Assembly: GCF_013426205.1 (NCBI RefSeq)
Contig: NC_089424.1
Span: 1,240,001-1,304,000 of the forward strand
Direction: 5' to 3'
DNA from: Metarhizium brunneum
Taxonomy: Eukaryota; Ascomycota; Sordariomycetes; Hypocreales; Clavicipitaceae
Length of the DNA: 64,000 nucleotides
Shown here one piece after another: positions 1-11,784 of the stretch. Position 1 is the stretch's first letter. Every line of letters begins with the position of its first letter. The position numbers and the translations under genes were made by a program. Under the pieces are notes generated by a model. It saw nothing but the letters and a program-made list of their open reading frames with translations, ran no database searches and was not told the origin of the DNA.

Positions 1-3000
1 TGGCACCTGTATGCGAAATCAAGGCCTTCACCACGGCTTTTTTCAGGGCAAGCGCCAGATCCAGGTTGGACCACGTCTTGTTTTGCCACTCAATCGTTGG
101 CAGTCGAAACACAAAGTCATGGACATCTTCAAAGTTGCGCTGATCTTTGCCCTTGTAGCTCAGACAGAGAACCACCGACGGCATCCGAATGTATGCAAAC
201 GTCATGTAGTTGTTCGCTCGGTTAATCATCTTAGTGAGGTCATCCGATTGCTGCTTGTCTTCTGCCTGCGACTTTCCGCCTCGCCAACGAGATCCCTTCT
301 TAGTTTCCGTGGAATCCTTGCTGTCCTTGGACGAGAATCCCGTGGAGGATCGCACCATCATGCCGGGTCGAGGCGCGCCGGTTCCTCGGAGTGATTCGTG
401 AGACGCCTTCTTGGATATCACCGTCTTTCCCGTGTGTCCAGACCGGAATAGTCTAAACGCATGACCGCCTCCCTCGGAGCTTTTGACGCTGAGAGCCTTT
501 TTCGGGCTGCTCTCCTGGGCGTTGTTCGATGTCAATGTCGGTCTCAAACGCAATTCCAGTGATCCCGCTCGCGTACTAAACCCAGAAGAATCCTTGTCCA
601 CCGCTGGAATGCCCAGACGAATGGCTGAGCTGTTCGTAGACTCGATATCGACTTCATCTGCGCTAGGAGCTTGATGCTTGACCATGAGAGGCGAGTCGTC
701 CTTTGTTCCCTTGTCTTTATCCATGCCAGGGAAGATGTACTCAAACAGGCGCTTGCCCGCTTCTCGCTCTAGTTGCACCTTCATTGGCACAAGTTTAACC
801 TCGAAGCGATCCATCACAGGAATGCCTGCTATTGCTTCGAGCATGTGCCAGTACACCCGAATCATGTCTTCTTCAGTGTCGCCTGTCGTGGCGTTTCTGT
901 CAGATTCACTGTACGGTGCAATGATCTCCGGATACGTAGCGTCAGGTAGCAGGTTAAGACCAAGGACTTTTCCAACCCGAATAAGATTCATGTGAGAGCC
1001 ATCAGAGTTATCGGTACGATCGTACTCGACGTCCTTGAGTTGCAGCTCAACAAGTGGCTCTGCAGAGTCTTGGATGAGATGCCACACAATGTCCCGCGCA
1101 GAAATACTCCACTTCAGTAACGCACTTGTGTCGCTATCGATTTCGTATTTGCGCTGAGACGTAGTAATAGCCTTCATCATGAAGAAAAGTTCATCTTCAC
1201 AGCTTGCCAAGTCTCGCTCAAGGGCGAGTCTGTCTTCCCAGCCCTTCTTATCCAGATATTTAGAGTAGACCTGGAAATGGTGCTTGATGTCCTCCAACTG
1301 TCTGATACGCTCCTGGAGTTTCTGCACCATCCGCGGTGTTCCACTCAAATCGCTGAAGTCGGATGCGAGCATAATCTTCTCAAGTCGCTCACTGCGGGTC
1401 TTTTCCAGCGGCTCGCTATACATCAGCAGGTCCAGCACGATGACGTACATGGCATAGTATTGAGAACTGTTGCAAAGCGCTCGTGCTTGTGGAAATTCGA
1501 CCCAGAGATTGTCCGATCGGCATTCGGCATTTTCGCTCGAGGCAACATCCTCTCCGCCATCTTCGTTGACCTCGTCATTGTACTTCAGACGCAAATTATT
1601 GTATTTGTCATAACGAAGCATGGCAGATGTCTTCTGGACAACACGTTTAAAGCCAAAAGGATCGGTCTGGAAATTGAACATGACCTCCATAGGAACCCAT
1701 GGCGGCCAGGCAGACCCGTTCGGTGCGCCATATTTGCTACCCGCGTACATGGAAACCAAGCTAGTCAGGAACCATTTTTGATGGGTAACAAAGAACTGCG
1801 TACTGTCCATGTTTACGAGAAAACGGCGCTGGACCAGACCGCTGACAGTATCAGAGATTCGTTCCTTGTCCATGACCTCAAGAACCTTGAGCTCCATACC
1901 CTTGGCGGTGACAAGAACCACATGTTTTTTGTTCTTTTCGCTTTGGAGCTGAATTTGCGGAGCTATCAATCGAACATGGTAGCTGCTTTGAGGGCTGAAT
2001 TCCTTCGCAATGCCACCCTCCAGGTCCTCAATCGAACCACAATTCACGTCGCCGTTGACGTCGAAGCTGGTGTCTGTGAAGTGTTTGCCGTCTTCGAGAA
2101 TGCTTTTTATGCGATCCTCGAGGTCTGCAGCGCTGTCTTTTTCCGGTACACTAGGACTGGGTGACGATGTACCACCATTTGTGGTTGAAGGGGCACCGCC
2201 TTTGGCAGTTTTGTTGGCCTTTGCCCTGCTCTGCTCTTCAACAATATCCAAGATGAATTTGACGGCGGGCCGTGACAGGTAATAGACGAAACCACGCCGT
2301 TGGCTGTTTTGGTGAATGTATCGAAGCACAATATTTCGCAGCAGGTTATTCCATTTGAGTTGTAAATTGTGAATGACAAATCGGTTCTTGAACTCGCTTT
2401 CAAATTCCGCGGTGGGTGGCATGTCGACAAGATCTTCGGAACTTGATGATGATGGCTCTGACGGTCTTCTGTGCCCATTGCTGCTTGCGCGAACTTTGTT
2501 TTGCATCTGGTCAAGCATGGTGTTCAGGAATAGTTCCTTGTCTTTGAGAACGCTGACATGCTTCTTTAGTGCGTCGAAATGCTCTACAAGCTCAGGTTCC
2601 TCTCCATTGGTTTGGATCACCCTCAACTCTGCCTCGCCAATGTTTCGGGAGTGCGTCTGCATCTGAATGGCTAGTTGATCCAGTCGTTCTTGGATTAGCT
2701 GGCTCTGGACTCGTCTTGGGTCATCGTCATGTGGCATGATGCAGAAATGGGTGGGCTCATTGCCAAATGGGCTTGTTCGTGCCGGGTCGCCGGCAATAAT
2801 ACCCCCAATGTCCGTTTGTCGGAAATATGTCAGACGAGGGGCAAACGCAAGCGGTAAAATCTTGGTATCAGGATGAGGTTCGGTGGGTAGAATCCAGTCC
2901 AGTTCTACAAAATCATCCATGTCGATCCAACTAAAGTCGTTATCAGGGATGGTGAATCGAGACAAGTCGGGCTTATCATCCTGCTCAGTGATTAAAGTGG

Positions 3001-6000
3001 AAATGGTCCCCTTCCTGATGGCCTCTGTAGTGGTGCCTCGTAAGCTTGCTGAAACAGCACGAACATCTGCATTGGTGAGATCAAGTTGGGCTGCGTGAAT
3101 CTTAATCCCAGACGTCCTACTCTGTGTACTCTTTCCTTTGGCAAGTGTGTTAAACTCTTCTCTTCGTTGATGAAGGTCAAGCATAAAGCTGTCAAAGCGG
3201 ACTTTTAAGCCAGTCGCGGAAACGGCGTTCTCAGCGTAATCTTCGGCATCCTTGTGTTTGTAGATGTGGCTGAGAAACAGGGGAGCCAGCAACAGGTTGT
3301 ATTTGACTGTGGCAAGATGCCTTCCAAACTTTTTGCTACTCTTCTCCCGCCCAGGCCAGAGGTTCCCTTGTCGAATAGGGAGTGACATGGGCTGACCAAA
3401 CAACCCCCACCACTGGAAGAAATGGGTAAAAAATCGCGGAGTAAGATGGACCGTGTTGTAGCTCCTGGATGGCTCTGTTTTCTCAGACATCCAGTCTCGG
3501 TCGACGGGTGCGCGAACTGCGATTGAAAGATGAATATGCCGACTTCTAAATCCCCTCAACGCGTCATACGGCAGACCGTCCGGGTCAGGTTTCGCATAGA
3601 TTGGATTTTTCAGCACTACTTCATAGTGAGGCTTGAATGAGAAGCTCCTCTCTCCATTTTCGATGGCACGCTCGAACAACAAGCCCGCCATCCACTGCAC
3701 TTTGCCCGAGAGTTTCATAATCACCTTCTTAAAAATGGCACCATCGGCGCATGTATCCCCAACCACACGTGCAGTCCCGTGGTCATGTCGACGGGCAGCT
3801 TCGCGGACTTGGTGGCTGTAGTCGGGGATTGCAAGCACGTACTCGCCACTATCCACCGTCATGAATCGTTTAGGATTGTCCTCGGCATTGATGTGCCATC
3901 TGACGTCATTGCGCCAGCACATTAAGAACCCGGCACCATTTCCAATTACTAGGTATGGGTCCCTAGTGCCCTTAAGAGACAAGTGCATGTCACCATCCCC
4001 CTTCCAGGCCACATGGACGCGGGAATGTGTGTTGAGACGGAGTTTGTCCCAAAAGCCGACTCGTTCTGATGGGTCGACTTGTGGCTTCGTGAACGACTCA
4101 ATGACCATCATCATATCCTGGATGGCGGGTTGATAGCACGGACCCCATGTAATTCGTGTTGGCAGAGCCGTGTTGATGTCCATAAACACTTCCGAAAACG
4201 ACTTGACTGGCCCGATGGTCCTTCGGACTTCAATAGCAAAGGAACCTTCTTTAGAAGACTTGGGGTCGCTAGATCGTGGAGGCACAACATCGACTCTGAC
4301 TTTCTTCGTCGACTCATGTCCTCTGAATTCTTCCGCCAGTACAAAATTAGCCTTCAGAGACACGGACTGCAGTCTTGACGACTGTCCCGTTTTGAGACCT
4401 GGGATATGCAACAAGGGCAGCGGATAGTCGCGTAACGTCATGCGAGCTTCGCCCATTTGGATTGCAACGTGCATGGGCACGAGAAGCCCATATTGCATAT
4501 CCTTTGGCATTCCCTTGCCAACCGTATGGATAAAGTTGGGCAAATCCTTCATTGCAAAGGACGGTTTGTCAATCATGAAGTGAAGCTCCGATATCAGTGC
4601 GGACATAAGGGCAGGGCGCTGAGGAACCTCTAGAATATTTTCCGTCTCTTCTACATCATCGGGTAGATGATTAGGGCCCCAGAAAGTCTCACGCAACTCA
4701 CGCATACTCTTTTGTGACGTTTCGTAAGCCCGGTCAATGCGCTTTTTCCAGGACTGCGCGTTGAACCTGTGAAGAGCAGTATGAGCCTCAGCTTCAGACA
4801 GTTTGGAATTTCCATGGATGCCAACATGTTCTCGGTCGGGATCATATCTAGGCATGGTGCCGCCTTTAATCTCGTGACCAGTATCGTCGGCCTTGTAGGC
4901 ATCCGCGCTTCTGCTCCTGAACCACGATGAGGCTGAATGCTCTCCACGGCCGCGAGGAAATGTCGATCGAGCACGAAGCTTTCCTCCGCCCTTACGCAGT
5001 TCCTCATCCTGAACTTTCCTAGATTTGGCTTCAAAAGCTTCTTGCCGGGCCAGTCGCTGGGTTTGCTCCACCCGACCCGTACGATAGATAATGCCTAGTT
5101 TCCATTCAAATGCACCATCTTCGAGCTCAAAGAGAAAGCTCCGCGAGCGGATGGAGACCTTGGGTACGTGTTTGGGCTCTTCGGGTTTCTTTTCAAGAAT
5201 ATACTCATTTGTGCCGGTTTTGAATCGATGGTGAAGCTGCTTTACTGATTTTATTACGTTGATAAAGTTATCCGTGATGCGGGCAACGATGACCTCATGT
5301 GGGATAGCGATACGAAGAGCTTCCATGGCCACGTCGAACATCTTCTCTTCCACATAGCCACCTTGAGGGGTTTTGTGCTTTGACTCACGAAGATCGACAC
5401 GGCCATGCTTAATACCAATCATCCTCGACCACACATTACGCATGCGTGGTGTTTCAACGTAGAGCCTGATGACCTTTGAGGTCAAAAACGGCGTCGACCA
5501 TCGATGACGTCCAGTTTCGAGCCCATACACACGCAGCATCAACAGCGGCTCGTGGGGCATTTCCGCTTTGATTTGAACCAAGGCTGCTTTGACATCGACT
5601 GTGATTAACTCCGACGGTGTCGTGGATGAGCCATCCGCATCTGGGACCCTTAAGCTACCAGGCGGCCGGAGGTGGTCTTTCTCGTACGTTCCGTGCTGTT
5701 GCGGCCGGGGCACATCTCGCCCAGTTCGCATGAAGGCCTTGCGCAACGTCAAAACGGCAACACCGACTGCGTAGTGTCGGTAGAGAGAATACTGTAGCAT
5801 GACGGTCTTGATTGTAGATTGTATGTGGAACATTGGGCCATGGTTATCACTAGTAGCTGAAAAGGCCAATTCAAGGCGAGGAACATTGACAAACGGCTCG
5901 ACCTCGAGATGGTCTGAGCCCTCGACAATTTGGGCCTCGATGCCTTTTGCATACAGCGCTAGCCGACGTCCGTCCCCGGTAATCTGTGGTTTCTTCTTGA

Positions 6001-8206
6001 ACCGGGGAGAAGCTGGTGACGGTGTCAAATCTGAGTCAGATTGTGTAACAGATCTGCTGTGAGTTCGCCGCCTGCCTGGCCGTCGCTGCAGACCATCTAG
6101 ACGGTGTGCCCTGTATTCGGCAGAGAATGAGTCTAGATGTATGGTGACACCCCTGGTATCATCTGATATGTCCTCGTCTACACCAGCTACTTCGATGTTG
6201 AAGTCTGTGGCTTCAATCTGGTACCTAACGAGCCAATCAGGCAGAGATCGCAAAAAATTCTGATGCTTTGCCGTCTTGGATTTGAATCGCTTCTCCGGTT
6301 CCACATCGATGCGAAGCTGCCGAACAATTTGGCGGAGCCCGTCCGTTATCTCAGGTCGCACCATGCTGATCCCAAATGATTGGATATTTCCGGTAAGCTC
6401 GACACAAACGTCAGGTCTGGCGGCTAAGTGTGCCTTCAGGTCGAAGGACTCTGTCGTAATCAGGTTGAACCTATCACCCGTACAAGTCTGGTAATACAAA
6501 TGATGAGACTGCAATCTCATGGCCCCATCTAGAAAATAGTGCATATCTTCCATGGTCGAGTGTGATGCCTCAACATCCAATGAAACAGAGGATATTGATG
6601 AAATAATGAGGTCAAAATCATCTGCATCTTCCGTATCCTGTAACGGTTTAAGCTTCATACGAAGAACCGGTTCGTGCATTGAGAATTTGATACTGGCTTT
6701 TGGAAGGAGTCTGGACAAAACACTGTGGTTTCTCACACGTGAGGATTTTGGTGCCTTGGGTTTGGGTTGCATCATGGCAATGAGCAGAGGGAGATGGGCA
6801 GGATCGAGATCCACGGACGGCGAGGTGATGACGGAATTGGCAAACATAATATTGGCATTCTTTTCGCCAATGGCGCCGTCCTCAGCCAACTGAATCGTTT
6901 TTGATGGAAGGGTGGTCCTAACTGTGGTGGTGGTCATGGGTATATACAAGAGTCGTTGGGGGGCGCCGTGACCATCGTCGATTCCAACAGAAAGGGATAG
7001 TGCGGCCGCGAGAGCCTCGTGGGCAATGTCCTTAGGTGAGAAGTACATGCGATGGGCTGGAGATTTCGGATCTAGACGGTGCAAATCAATGCCAACCTCC
7101 TTCATGGAGGCGTTGAGGAGCATAGGCGAGCCTTCAGGCTTGACAGATTCTATCCTTTGGGTCATGCCGACATAACTGACTGCGAATTGGACCTCCTTGA
7201 TGCCCCGCAGGATTGAACTAACAAACTCTCTTGAATCTGTCACGGCCTTCATCAGGTCGTCCTGTTGTGTGCCTTTATCGCCCGAGTCTTCGGTGACATG
7301 AGAGAGGACAATGTCTACGGGTTCGTCAAAGTCGACGGCGTTTGGTCGCCTGCGACAAGTTCTTAGTCGAGATGCGCAAGCGTTCAGGTCGTCGTACGGC
7401 ACATGGACTCGTCCCAGCTTCAAGGAGATGGTAGCATCACGCAGGCCTTGCCGCGACTCGTACAAGAAGCCATGGACATTGAGTAAGCAATGGTCCAGGA
7501 CCTCGAGCGATTCGCTCCCATCGGCAGTGAACAGAACACTGCGCAAAGATATGATCCACTCGGCTTGTCGTTGTTCCTTCTTCTTCGAATGAAATTTGAA
7601 GAGCCGGGCGTGGTCAACAATCTTCCTCCTCGTGTCAACGGCCACAGTAAGGCTGCCGACCTGAATGCTGCCAACGTCGACAACATTTATGGTTGAGTTG
7701 GTAGCGACCACATCAATCATTCTCAGCCATCGTATGTTTGTGTGTAGCTTCTTGATTCTCTCCTTGAGCTTAGCCAACCTTTCCCACGTTTCGCTTCGAG
7801 ATTGGGTGTCGGCGTTTCGGCGCGGGCGCTGAGTCTTGGGCGGCGGCGCAGACTCATCAGGGGAGGCCTCGCTTCCGGACTTTTCGTCATCGCCGCCGCC
7901 GTCGTCGTTGTTGGGAGGCTTGTGTCCCTCAAGCTCGCGTACGTCCACCGTGACGACCAATTCGTTTAAAACTAGACTTATCCAAGTTGGCTGGGCAAAA
8001 GTCGGTCGGTGTATGTTGAGCCCCAGCCCTCTTACCTCGACTCTGCAGCCATCTCGAGGGGTGTACGCGAGCCGGCGTAGCGACAGGTATCCAATTCGTT
8101 GGATGGAGACGCCAGTGAGGATTCGAATAACAGCGAAAAAGACAAAAGACGACAGGTACAGTAGGACGAGCACTCCCAGGAGGAAAGTCGGATTGAGAAG
8201 GGCCAT
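1..8206 (-). CDS. FMP27: FMP27/BLTP2-family bridge-like lipid transfer protein (3' end cut by window)
   Basis: One uninterrupted frame of 2735 codons runs from ATG 8206-8204 to the left edge with no stop, so the C-terminus lies outside the window. The start is followed by a hydrophobic segment (about residues 5-28) and the conserved motif RGLGLNIHRPTF. Three signature motifs of the fungal family follow in the expected order: an SW-type segment with SWKKRIDRA near residue 1150, GFWDK near 1383 and WPPW near 2165. A Ser/Lys-rich stretch lies near residues 2580-2680. Family knowledge: FMP27 (Hobbit/SABRE/BLTP2) proteins form long hydrophobic grooves that carry lipids at contacts between ER and plasma membrane. 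The visible length already equals full-length yeast family members. No intron is needed. The upstream 2.7 kb has no gene. Confidence 0.93.
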   Translation of the reverse strand, partial: MALLNPTFLLGVLVLLYLSSFVFFAVIRILTGVSIQRIGYLSLRRLAYTPRDGCRVEVRGLGLNIHRPTFAQPTWISLVLNELVVTVDVRELEGHKPPNNDDGGGDDEKSGSEASPDESAPPPKTQRPRRNADTQSRSETWERLAKLKERIKKLHTNIRWLRMIDVVATNSTINVVDVGSIQVGSLTVAVDTRRKIVDHARLFKFHSKKKEQRQAEWIISLRSVLFTADGSESLEVLDHCLLNVHGFLYESRQGLRDATISLKLGRVHVPYDDLNACASRLRTCRRRPNAVDFDEPVDIVLSHVTEDSGDKGTQQDDLMKAVTDSREFVSSILRGIKEVQFAVSYVGMTQRIESVKPEGSPMLLNASMKEVGIDLHRLDPKSPAHRMYFSPKDIAHEALAAALSLSVGIDDGHGAPQRLLYIPMTTTTVRTTLPSKTIQLAEDGAIGEKNANIMFANSVITSPSVDLDPAHLPLLIAMMQPKPKAPKSSRVRNHSVLSRLLPKASIKFSMHEPVLRMKLKPLQDTEDADDFDLIISSISSVSLDVEASHSTMEDMHYFLDGAMRLQSHHLYYQTCTGDRFNLITTESFDLKAHLAARPDVCVELTGNIQSFGISMVRPEITDGLRQIVRQLRIDVEPEKRFKSKTAKHQNFLRSLPDWLVRYQIEATDFNIEVAGVDEDISDDTRGVTIHLDSFSAEYRAHRLDGLQRRPGRRRTHSRSVTQSDSDLTPSPASPRFKKKPQITGDGRRLALYAKGIEAQIVEGSDHLEVEPFVNVPRLELAFSATSDNHGPMFHIQSTIKTVMLQYSLYRHYAVGVAVLTLRKAFMRTGRDVPRPQQHGTYEKDHLRPPGSLRVPDADGSSTTPSELITVDVKAALVQIKAEMPHEPLLMLRVYGLETGRHRWSTPFLTSKVIRLYVETPRMRNVWSRMIGIKHGRVDLRESKHKTPQGGYVEEKMFDVAMEALRIAIPHEVIVARITDNFINVIKSVKQLHHRFKTGTNEYILEKKPEEPKHVPKVSIRSRSFLFELEDGAFEWKLGIIYRTGRVEQTQRLARQEAFEAKSRKVQDEELRKGGGKLRARSTFPRGRGEHSASSWFRSRSADAYKADDTGHEIKGGTMPRYDPDREHVGIHGNSKLSEAEAHTALHRFNAQSWKKRIDRAYETSQKSMRELRETFWGPNHLPDDVEETENILEVPQRPALMSALISELHFMIDKPSFAMKDLPNFIHTVGKGMPKDMQYGLLVPMHVAIQMGEARMTLRDYPLPLLHIPGLKTGQSSRLQSVSLKANFVLAEEFRGHESTKKVRVDVVPPRSSDPKSSKEGSFAIEVRRTIGPVKSFSEVFMDINTALPTRITWGPCYQPAIQDMMMVIESFTKPQVDPSERVGFWDKLRLNTHSRVHVAWKGDGDMHLSLKGTRDPYLVIGNGAGFLMCWRNDVRWHINAEDNPKRFMTVDSGEYVLAIPDYSHQVREAARRHDHGTARVVGDTCADGAIFKKVIMKLSGKVQWMAGLLFERAIENGERSFSFKPHYEVVLKNPIYAKPDPDGLPYDALRGFRSRHIHLSIAVRAPVDRDWMSEKTEPSRSYNTVHLTPRFFTHFFQWWGLFGQPMSLPIRQGNLWPGREKSSKKFGRHLATVKYNLLLAPLFLSHIYKHKDAEDYAENAVSATGLKVRFDSFMLDLHQRREEFNTLAKGKSTQSRTSGIKIHAAQLDLTNADVRAVSASLRGTTTEAIRKGTISTLITEQDDKPDLSRFTIPDNDFSWIDMDDFVELDWILPTEPHPDTKILPLAFAPRLTYFRQTDIGGIIAGDPARTSPFGNEPTHFCIMPHDDDPRRVQSQLIQERLDQLAIQMQTHSRNIGEAELRVIQTNGEEPELVEHFDALKKHVSVLKDKELFLNTMLDQMQNKVRASSNGHRRPSEPSSSSSEDLVDMPPTAEFESEFKNRFVIHNLQLKWNNLLRNIVLRYIHQNSQRRGFVYYLSRPAVKFILDIVEEQSRAKANKTAKGGAPSTTNGGTSSPSPSVPEKDSAADLEDRIKSILEDGKHFTDTSFDVNGDVNCGSIEDLEGGIAKEFSPQSSYHVRLIAPQIQLQSEKNKKHVVLVTAKGMELKVLEVMDKERISDTVSGLVQRRFLVNMDSTQFFVTHQKWFLTSLVSMYAGSKYGAPNGSAWPPWVPMEVMFNFQTDPFGFKRVVQKTSAMLRYDKYNNLRLKYNDEVNEDGGEDVASSENAECRSDNLWVEFPQARALCNSSQYYAMYVIVLDLLMYSEPLEKTRSERLEKIMLASDFSDLSGTPRMVQKLQERIRQLEDIKHHFQVYSKYLDKKGWEDRLALERDLASCEDELFFMMKAITTSQRKYEIDSDTSALLKWSISARDIVWHLIQDSAEPLVELQLKDVEYDRTDNSDGSHMNLIRVGKVLGLNLLPDATYPEIIAPYSESDRNATTGDTEEDMIRVYWHMLEAIAGIPVMDRFEVKLVPMKVQLEREAGKRLFEYIFPGMDKDKGTKDDSPLMVKHQAPSADEVDIESTNSSAIRLGIPAVDKDSSGFSTRAGSLELRLRPTLTSNNAQESSPKKALSVKSSEGGGHAFRLFRSGHTGKTVISKKASHESLRGTGAPRPGMMVRSSTGFSSKDSKDSTETKKGSRWRGGKSQAEDKQQSDDLTKMINRANNYMTFAYIRMPSVVLCLSYKGKDQRNFEDVHDFVFRLPTIEWQNKTWSNLDLALALKKAVVKALISHTGA

Positions 8207-10914
8207 GGTATGTGGATTCGTGTTTGACCTTTGACCCCGAAGCCCAACATGTACCTGAGACTACAACCCGATTAACGAATGACTGCGGTTCTATGACGTT
8301 AGTTTCAGGACAAAGAGCACACCGGCACACATATGGAACCGCAGATATGACCTACGTCGTCAATACAGGGGATTGGTCAACCCTTAGGGTCTGTCACTGG
8401 CAGGCACAGCAGCGGAGTGCCATGGTCAATATCACTTATGTGCCAGATGCCAAAATAAACTTCGCGATGGTCGGGGTCTCGAGGTTGGGCCGCACTGCAC
8501 GGTCGATCGTCAGTGGTAGATGGCCGCGCCGAGCAGCTTGGCGACACAAATTTTCCGATTGCGCACCGATCCGAGTATGCCGGAACCCAAGGCCGTTCCC
8601 CCAGAACGTCACAGCCGAGGGGCGTGATGAGAGTGCAAGTAGTTGGAGGAGCTGGAAGCCCGGGATACGTGGCGGATGTGTCGGGGCGGGCTGGACGTTG
8701 TCCTGGAGCTGTTGGAAGCGGGCCGGCCGTCAATGGGCAAAGAGAGGCTTATGGCGGCAAACAGGATAAGAGGCCAGGGAAGCCTCGCAGGCGCGCAAAG
8801 GGCTTTGTAGATAACAGAAGAAGAGAGGTAATAGAGTGGGAAGACCCGTCGTCAAAGAAATGCATACATGAGATTACGGAGGTCGGAGAAAAAAGAAGGA
8901 TGTACCTACAGAGTGCTAGGCAATCCTTTGGTTACATAGATCAATTGATCGTCGCCTGCAGTGCAGCGCTCGAGTTCAATGTTCGGGCGTCAGAGTGCTC
9001 TGGGGCGCCATGTCAGTGGACATGGAAGTGTCCGGTGGGCTGGAGCCGCTACGCCGGGTACTTGGGTTCGGGGTAATGGTACTTGAGCGGTCCGAGGGCT
9101 CAGAGCCGCTCAGAGCCGCTATGCACCAATGACCACCATGACGGGGCACGGGGCAGCGTGCGGATGTACTCCATACATGGACGCAAGTACTATTCCTCAG
9201 AGACACTCCTTGGACAGGCGGACAAGATCGACTGGACATGGAGACTTCTGGCTTGACAACATCGCAAATGGCCAAATGGTCAGCAGCTAGTGTGCAGCCC
9301 GGCGAGTGTCGGGCGCGAGGCAAGAATGGAGCGGAGATTGCTCGAGTGTGACGTGTGACGTGTGTCAATGTTGCCGTCGATGCTGCAGAGCCGCGCCCAC
9401 TTGTGCTACTGTTGCTGCCAGTTGATATTTTGCTTGTTGAGCAAATTCTGCATCGCACTGACACGCTTAACAAGCACCGACCTCGACGCCAACGGAACCT
9501 GCCACTGGCGCGGACCTGTCTTTCGATTCATCTTCGCCTACTTCATTCATGCAGTTCAGGGCAAAAATCCAAGCCCCATGTCACGCTATCGGGCAGGCCA
9601 ACCACTCTCTGCGCCATCGCAATTCAGTAAGGTCCTTGTGTCTGGTCCCAATGTTCCCATGCTCGTCATTGATGGGGATTAGTGGGCGTTGGTTCAAATG
9701 GCTGAGTCCCAAATATCAAGACGATACCACGGGCAACGCCACAAAAGCATCCAGCATGCTCCGTACGCAATAGTACTTTGCTTGGCCGACGACCGTGTCG
9801 GCATACTTAATCAGAGGTCTGATAACGCTCTAATGTCCGTCAGCTTGTCCTCGCCCAGGGTGCAGGAGGTGTGGATGGTCAATGGAGGCCTCATCGAAAT
9901 CAAACCCCATTTTATCATGCCAGTCGGCAGAACACTCTGCGCCCCATGATCCATGTCGTACAGGTACCGACTAGGCTATCAAATCAACACCACGACAAAT
10001 ACCAGCGTGTCGCGACATCAGGCTCGCTTTGTTTAGGCAGGTACGGGCGACGGGGTCGTTGGCGGGATGGTCTGCGCAGCCAGCCTTGATATAGCCTGGC
10101 GTATGTTCGACAGATACTATTGATAATATTGGACGACGGAACTATGTATTGCCATGGCACTAGTCCGACGGCCCTGCCATCTGGCATATATGAATGTGCT
10201 AATCATTCCGACCTCCTGGCTTCTTCCCGGTCCTGTCCACATTCAATGTTTTGGCAGCGGGGATTTGTTAGCGCATTATTTGGTCAAGTGTGGGCTTACA
10301 GTATTTTAGCGCACAAAACTCTCCGTCAACTTCAATGCCGTTGATCGCGACCTACTCCGCTACCCTAAGCATCGGGCCAAGGAGTACATGTATTCTCAGA
10401 AGCCACAATGCGTGGAGTCGGTCATGTGTCTAGGTAACTTAGACCAGATGAAGAAATAGTCACAAGAATATTAATTCCTACTTTTCCCCCTATTTTCTTC
10501 TCTTCGTCATCATCATCATCATCATCATTATTTTTATTTTTTTTGCCCTCTCATTTCGTTACACAAGCGACGGCAATGGGGCTCCTCTCGCTTGAAATTG
10601 CGAGGGATGCGTGATCCAGCCTGACGAAAGCTCCTTCATCAACAGTGGCAGGTGGCTGACTAGACAAAATATCACAATCGCAGAGAGCAACTCGTTGTAT
10701 GACGACAAAAGTACTTCAGGTATTTCACACACTAGAATAGCTGATCCACGAAATGATACAATAGCCTACCCTAAGCCCTTATGATATTCCCTTCCGCATA
10801 GAACACAATGTCATGTCCCTAATGTTACAAGCGTACCCCCTCTTATGCCACGCTTCTGATTCAGGCATTGCTCACCCCCCACGATTCATTTGTCTCCATT
10901 TCTTTTTGATATCT
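8207..10914. other. Gene-free interval between FMP27 start and Tim17-like gene end
   Basis: About 2.7 kb. It holds the FMP27 5' leader and promoter on the left and the 3' flank of the Tim17-like gene on the right. Open frames up to 187 codons occur on the plus strand (8513-9076), but they have no recognisable domain, no supporting splice structure and a low-complexity look. A short tandem duplication sits near 9100-9119, and a CAT-repeat/T-rich stretch at about 10507-10545. I see no RNA gene. Confidence 0.6.
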
Positions 10915-11784
10915 TCATCGCGAGGCATCTCCAGCCTGGCTTCGACCCTCTTTTTCCTCCTCAGCAGCTTTGAGTTCGGCAATTCGATCATCAATCAGAG
11001 CAATATCCACCTCTACTTTCAAAATCTTCTCCTTCATCATATCGATATACTCCTCATCGGTCAACTTTTTCAACGGGCTCAGCTTTGAAAGCCAACTGCT
11101 GCCGTCACTACTTTTGCTAGCCTGTGATGGTGTCGAGCGATTGGCAATTGCTTGCCCACCTGCTCCTACTAAACCCCATATAACCATTGCTGGCAATAGT
11201 CTCGCAGGGCCACCTGTCAAGAACCATCAGCCAGAGGAACGCAGTGAAAGTAATTGTTAATGTGAATGATAATACTCACGAGCCAACCCAGCCACGGCTC
11301 CCGCTGTCGAACCAGCCAAGCCACTGACATACACTTTGTCTGTTGTTGTCATTCTTCCTTCGCCCCCGTACACTTTTATTCCTACAGATCTGGTGACTGC
11401 ATGAGCGTTAGTCAAGATGATGACCATTTGGCGAGATTGAAGAGTAGCCATATAAGACTTGACCTACACCAGAAGCTGCTGCCCAGCATGAACCATTGTA
11501 CTCCAGAGAATACACCGCTAGCCACAGGGCTGGTATCTCTGGCAATTGCTCCACCTACTCCGGCCAAAACACCCGCCGTACCTGTTTGCGTATTAGACAA
11601 ATTTTTCTCTGTGATGCAGAGATGCAGAGATGTAGAGATGCAGGACAGTGGATGCTGACATACCCGAGTAGACACCTACTTTTAATGGAGGCACAACAAG
11701 CTCTACAAATTCGGGAGGAAAGAATCCTGGCCTTTGTGGCCTCCGTTGCATGTTTGGTGTTCTGTCATCACCGTTTGATGCCAT
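10915..11784 (-). CDS. Tim17/22/23-like small membrane protein, conserved fungal
   Basis: Four exons on the minus strand: 11784-11664, 11581-11468, 11396-11280 and 11213-10915. The frame is 651 nt, 216 residues. All introns have GTATGT, GTAGGT or GTGAGT donors and are phase 1. The middle (about residues 30-140) has four glycine-rich hydrophobic segments: LKVGVYSGTAGVLAGVGGAI, then GVFSGVQWFMLGSS, then YVSGLAGSTAGAVAGLA, then MVIWGLVGAGGQAI. This spacing of GxxxG segments resembles Tim17/Tim22/Tim23 proteins and the related complex I subunit NDUFA11. The C-terminal 70 residues form a charged, probably coiled-coil tail rich in Lys and Glu. I infer a mitochondrial or other organelle membrane protein, but the exact family member is not recognised. 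It is divergent from eIF4B, with 844 bp between the two starts. Confidence 0.75.

Noticed and set aside
8513..9076. 187-codon plus-strand frame upstream of FMP27
   Set aside because: It lies in the FMP27 promoter region and has no recognisable features.
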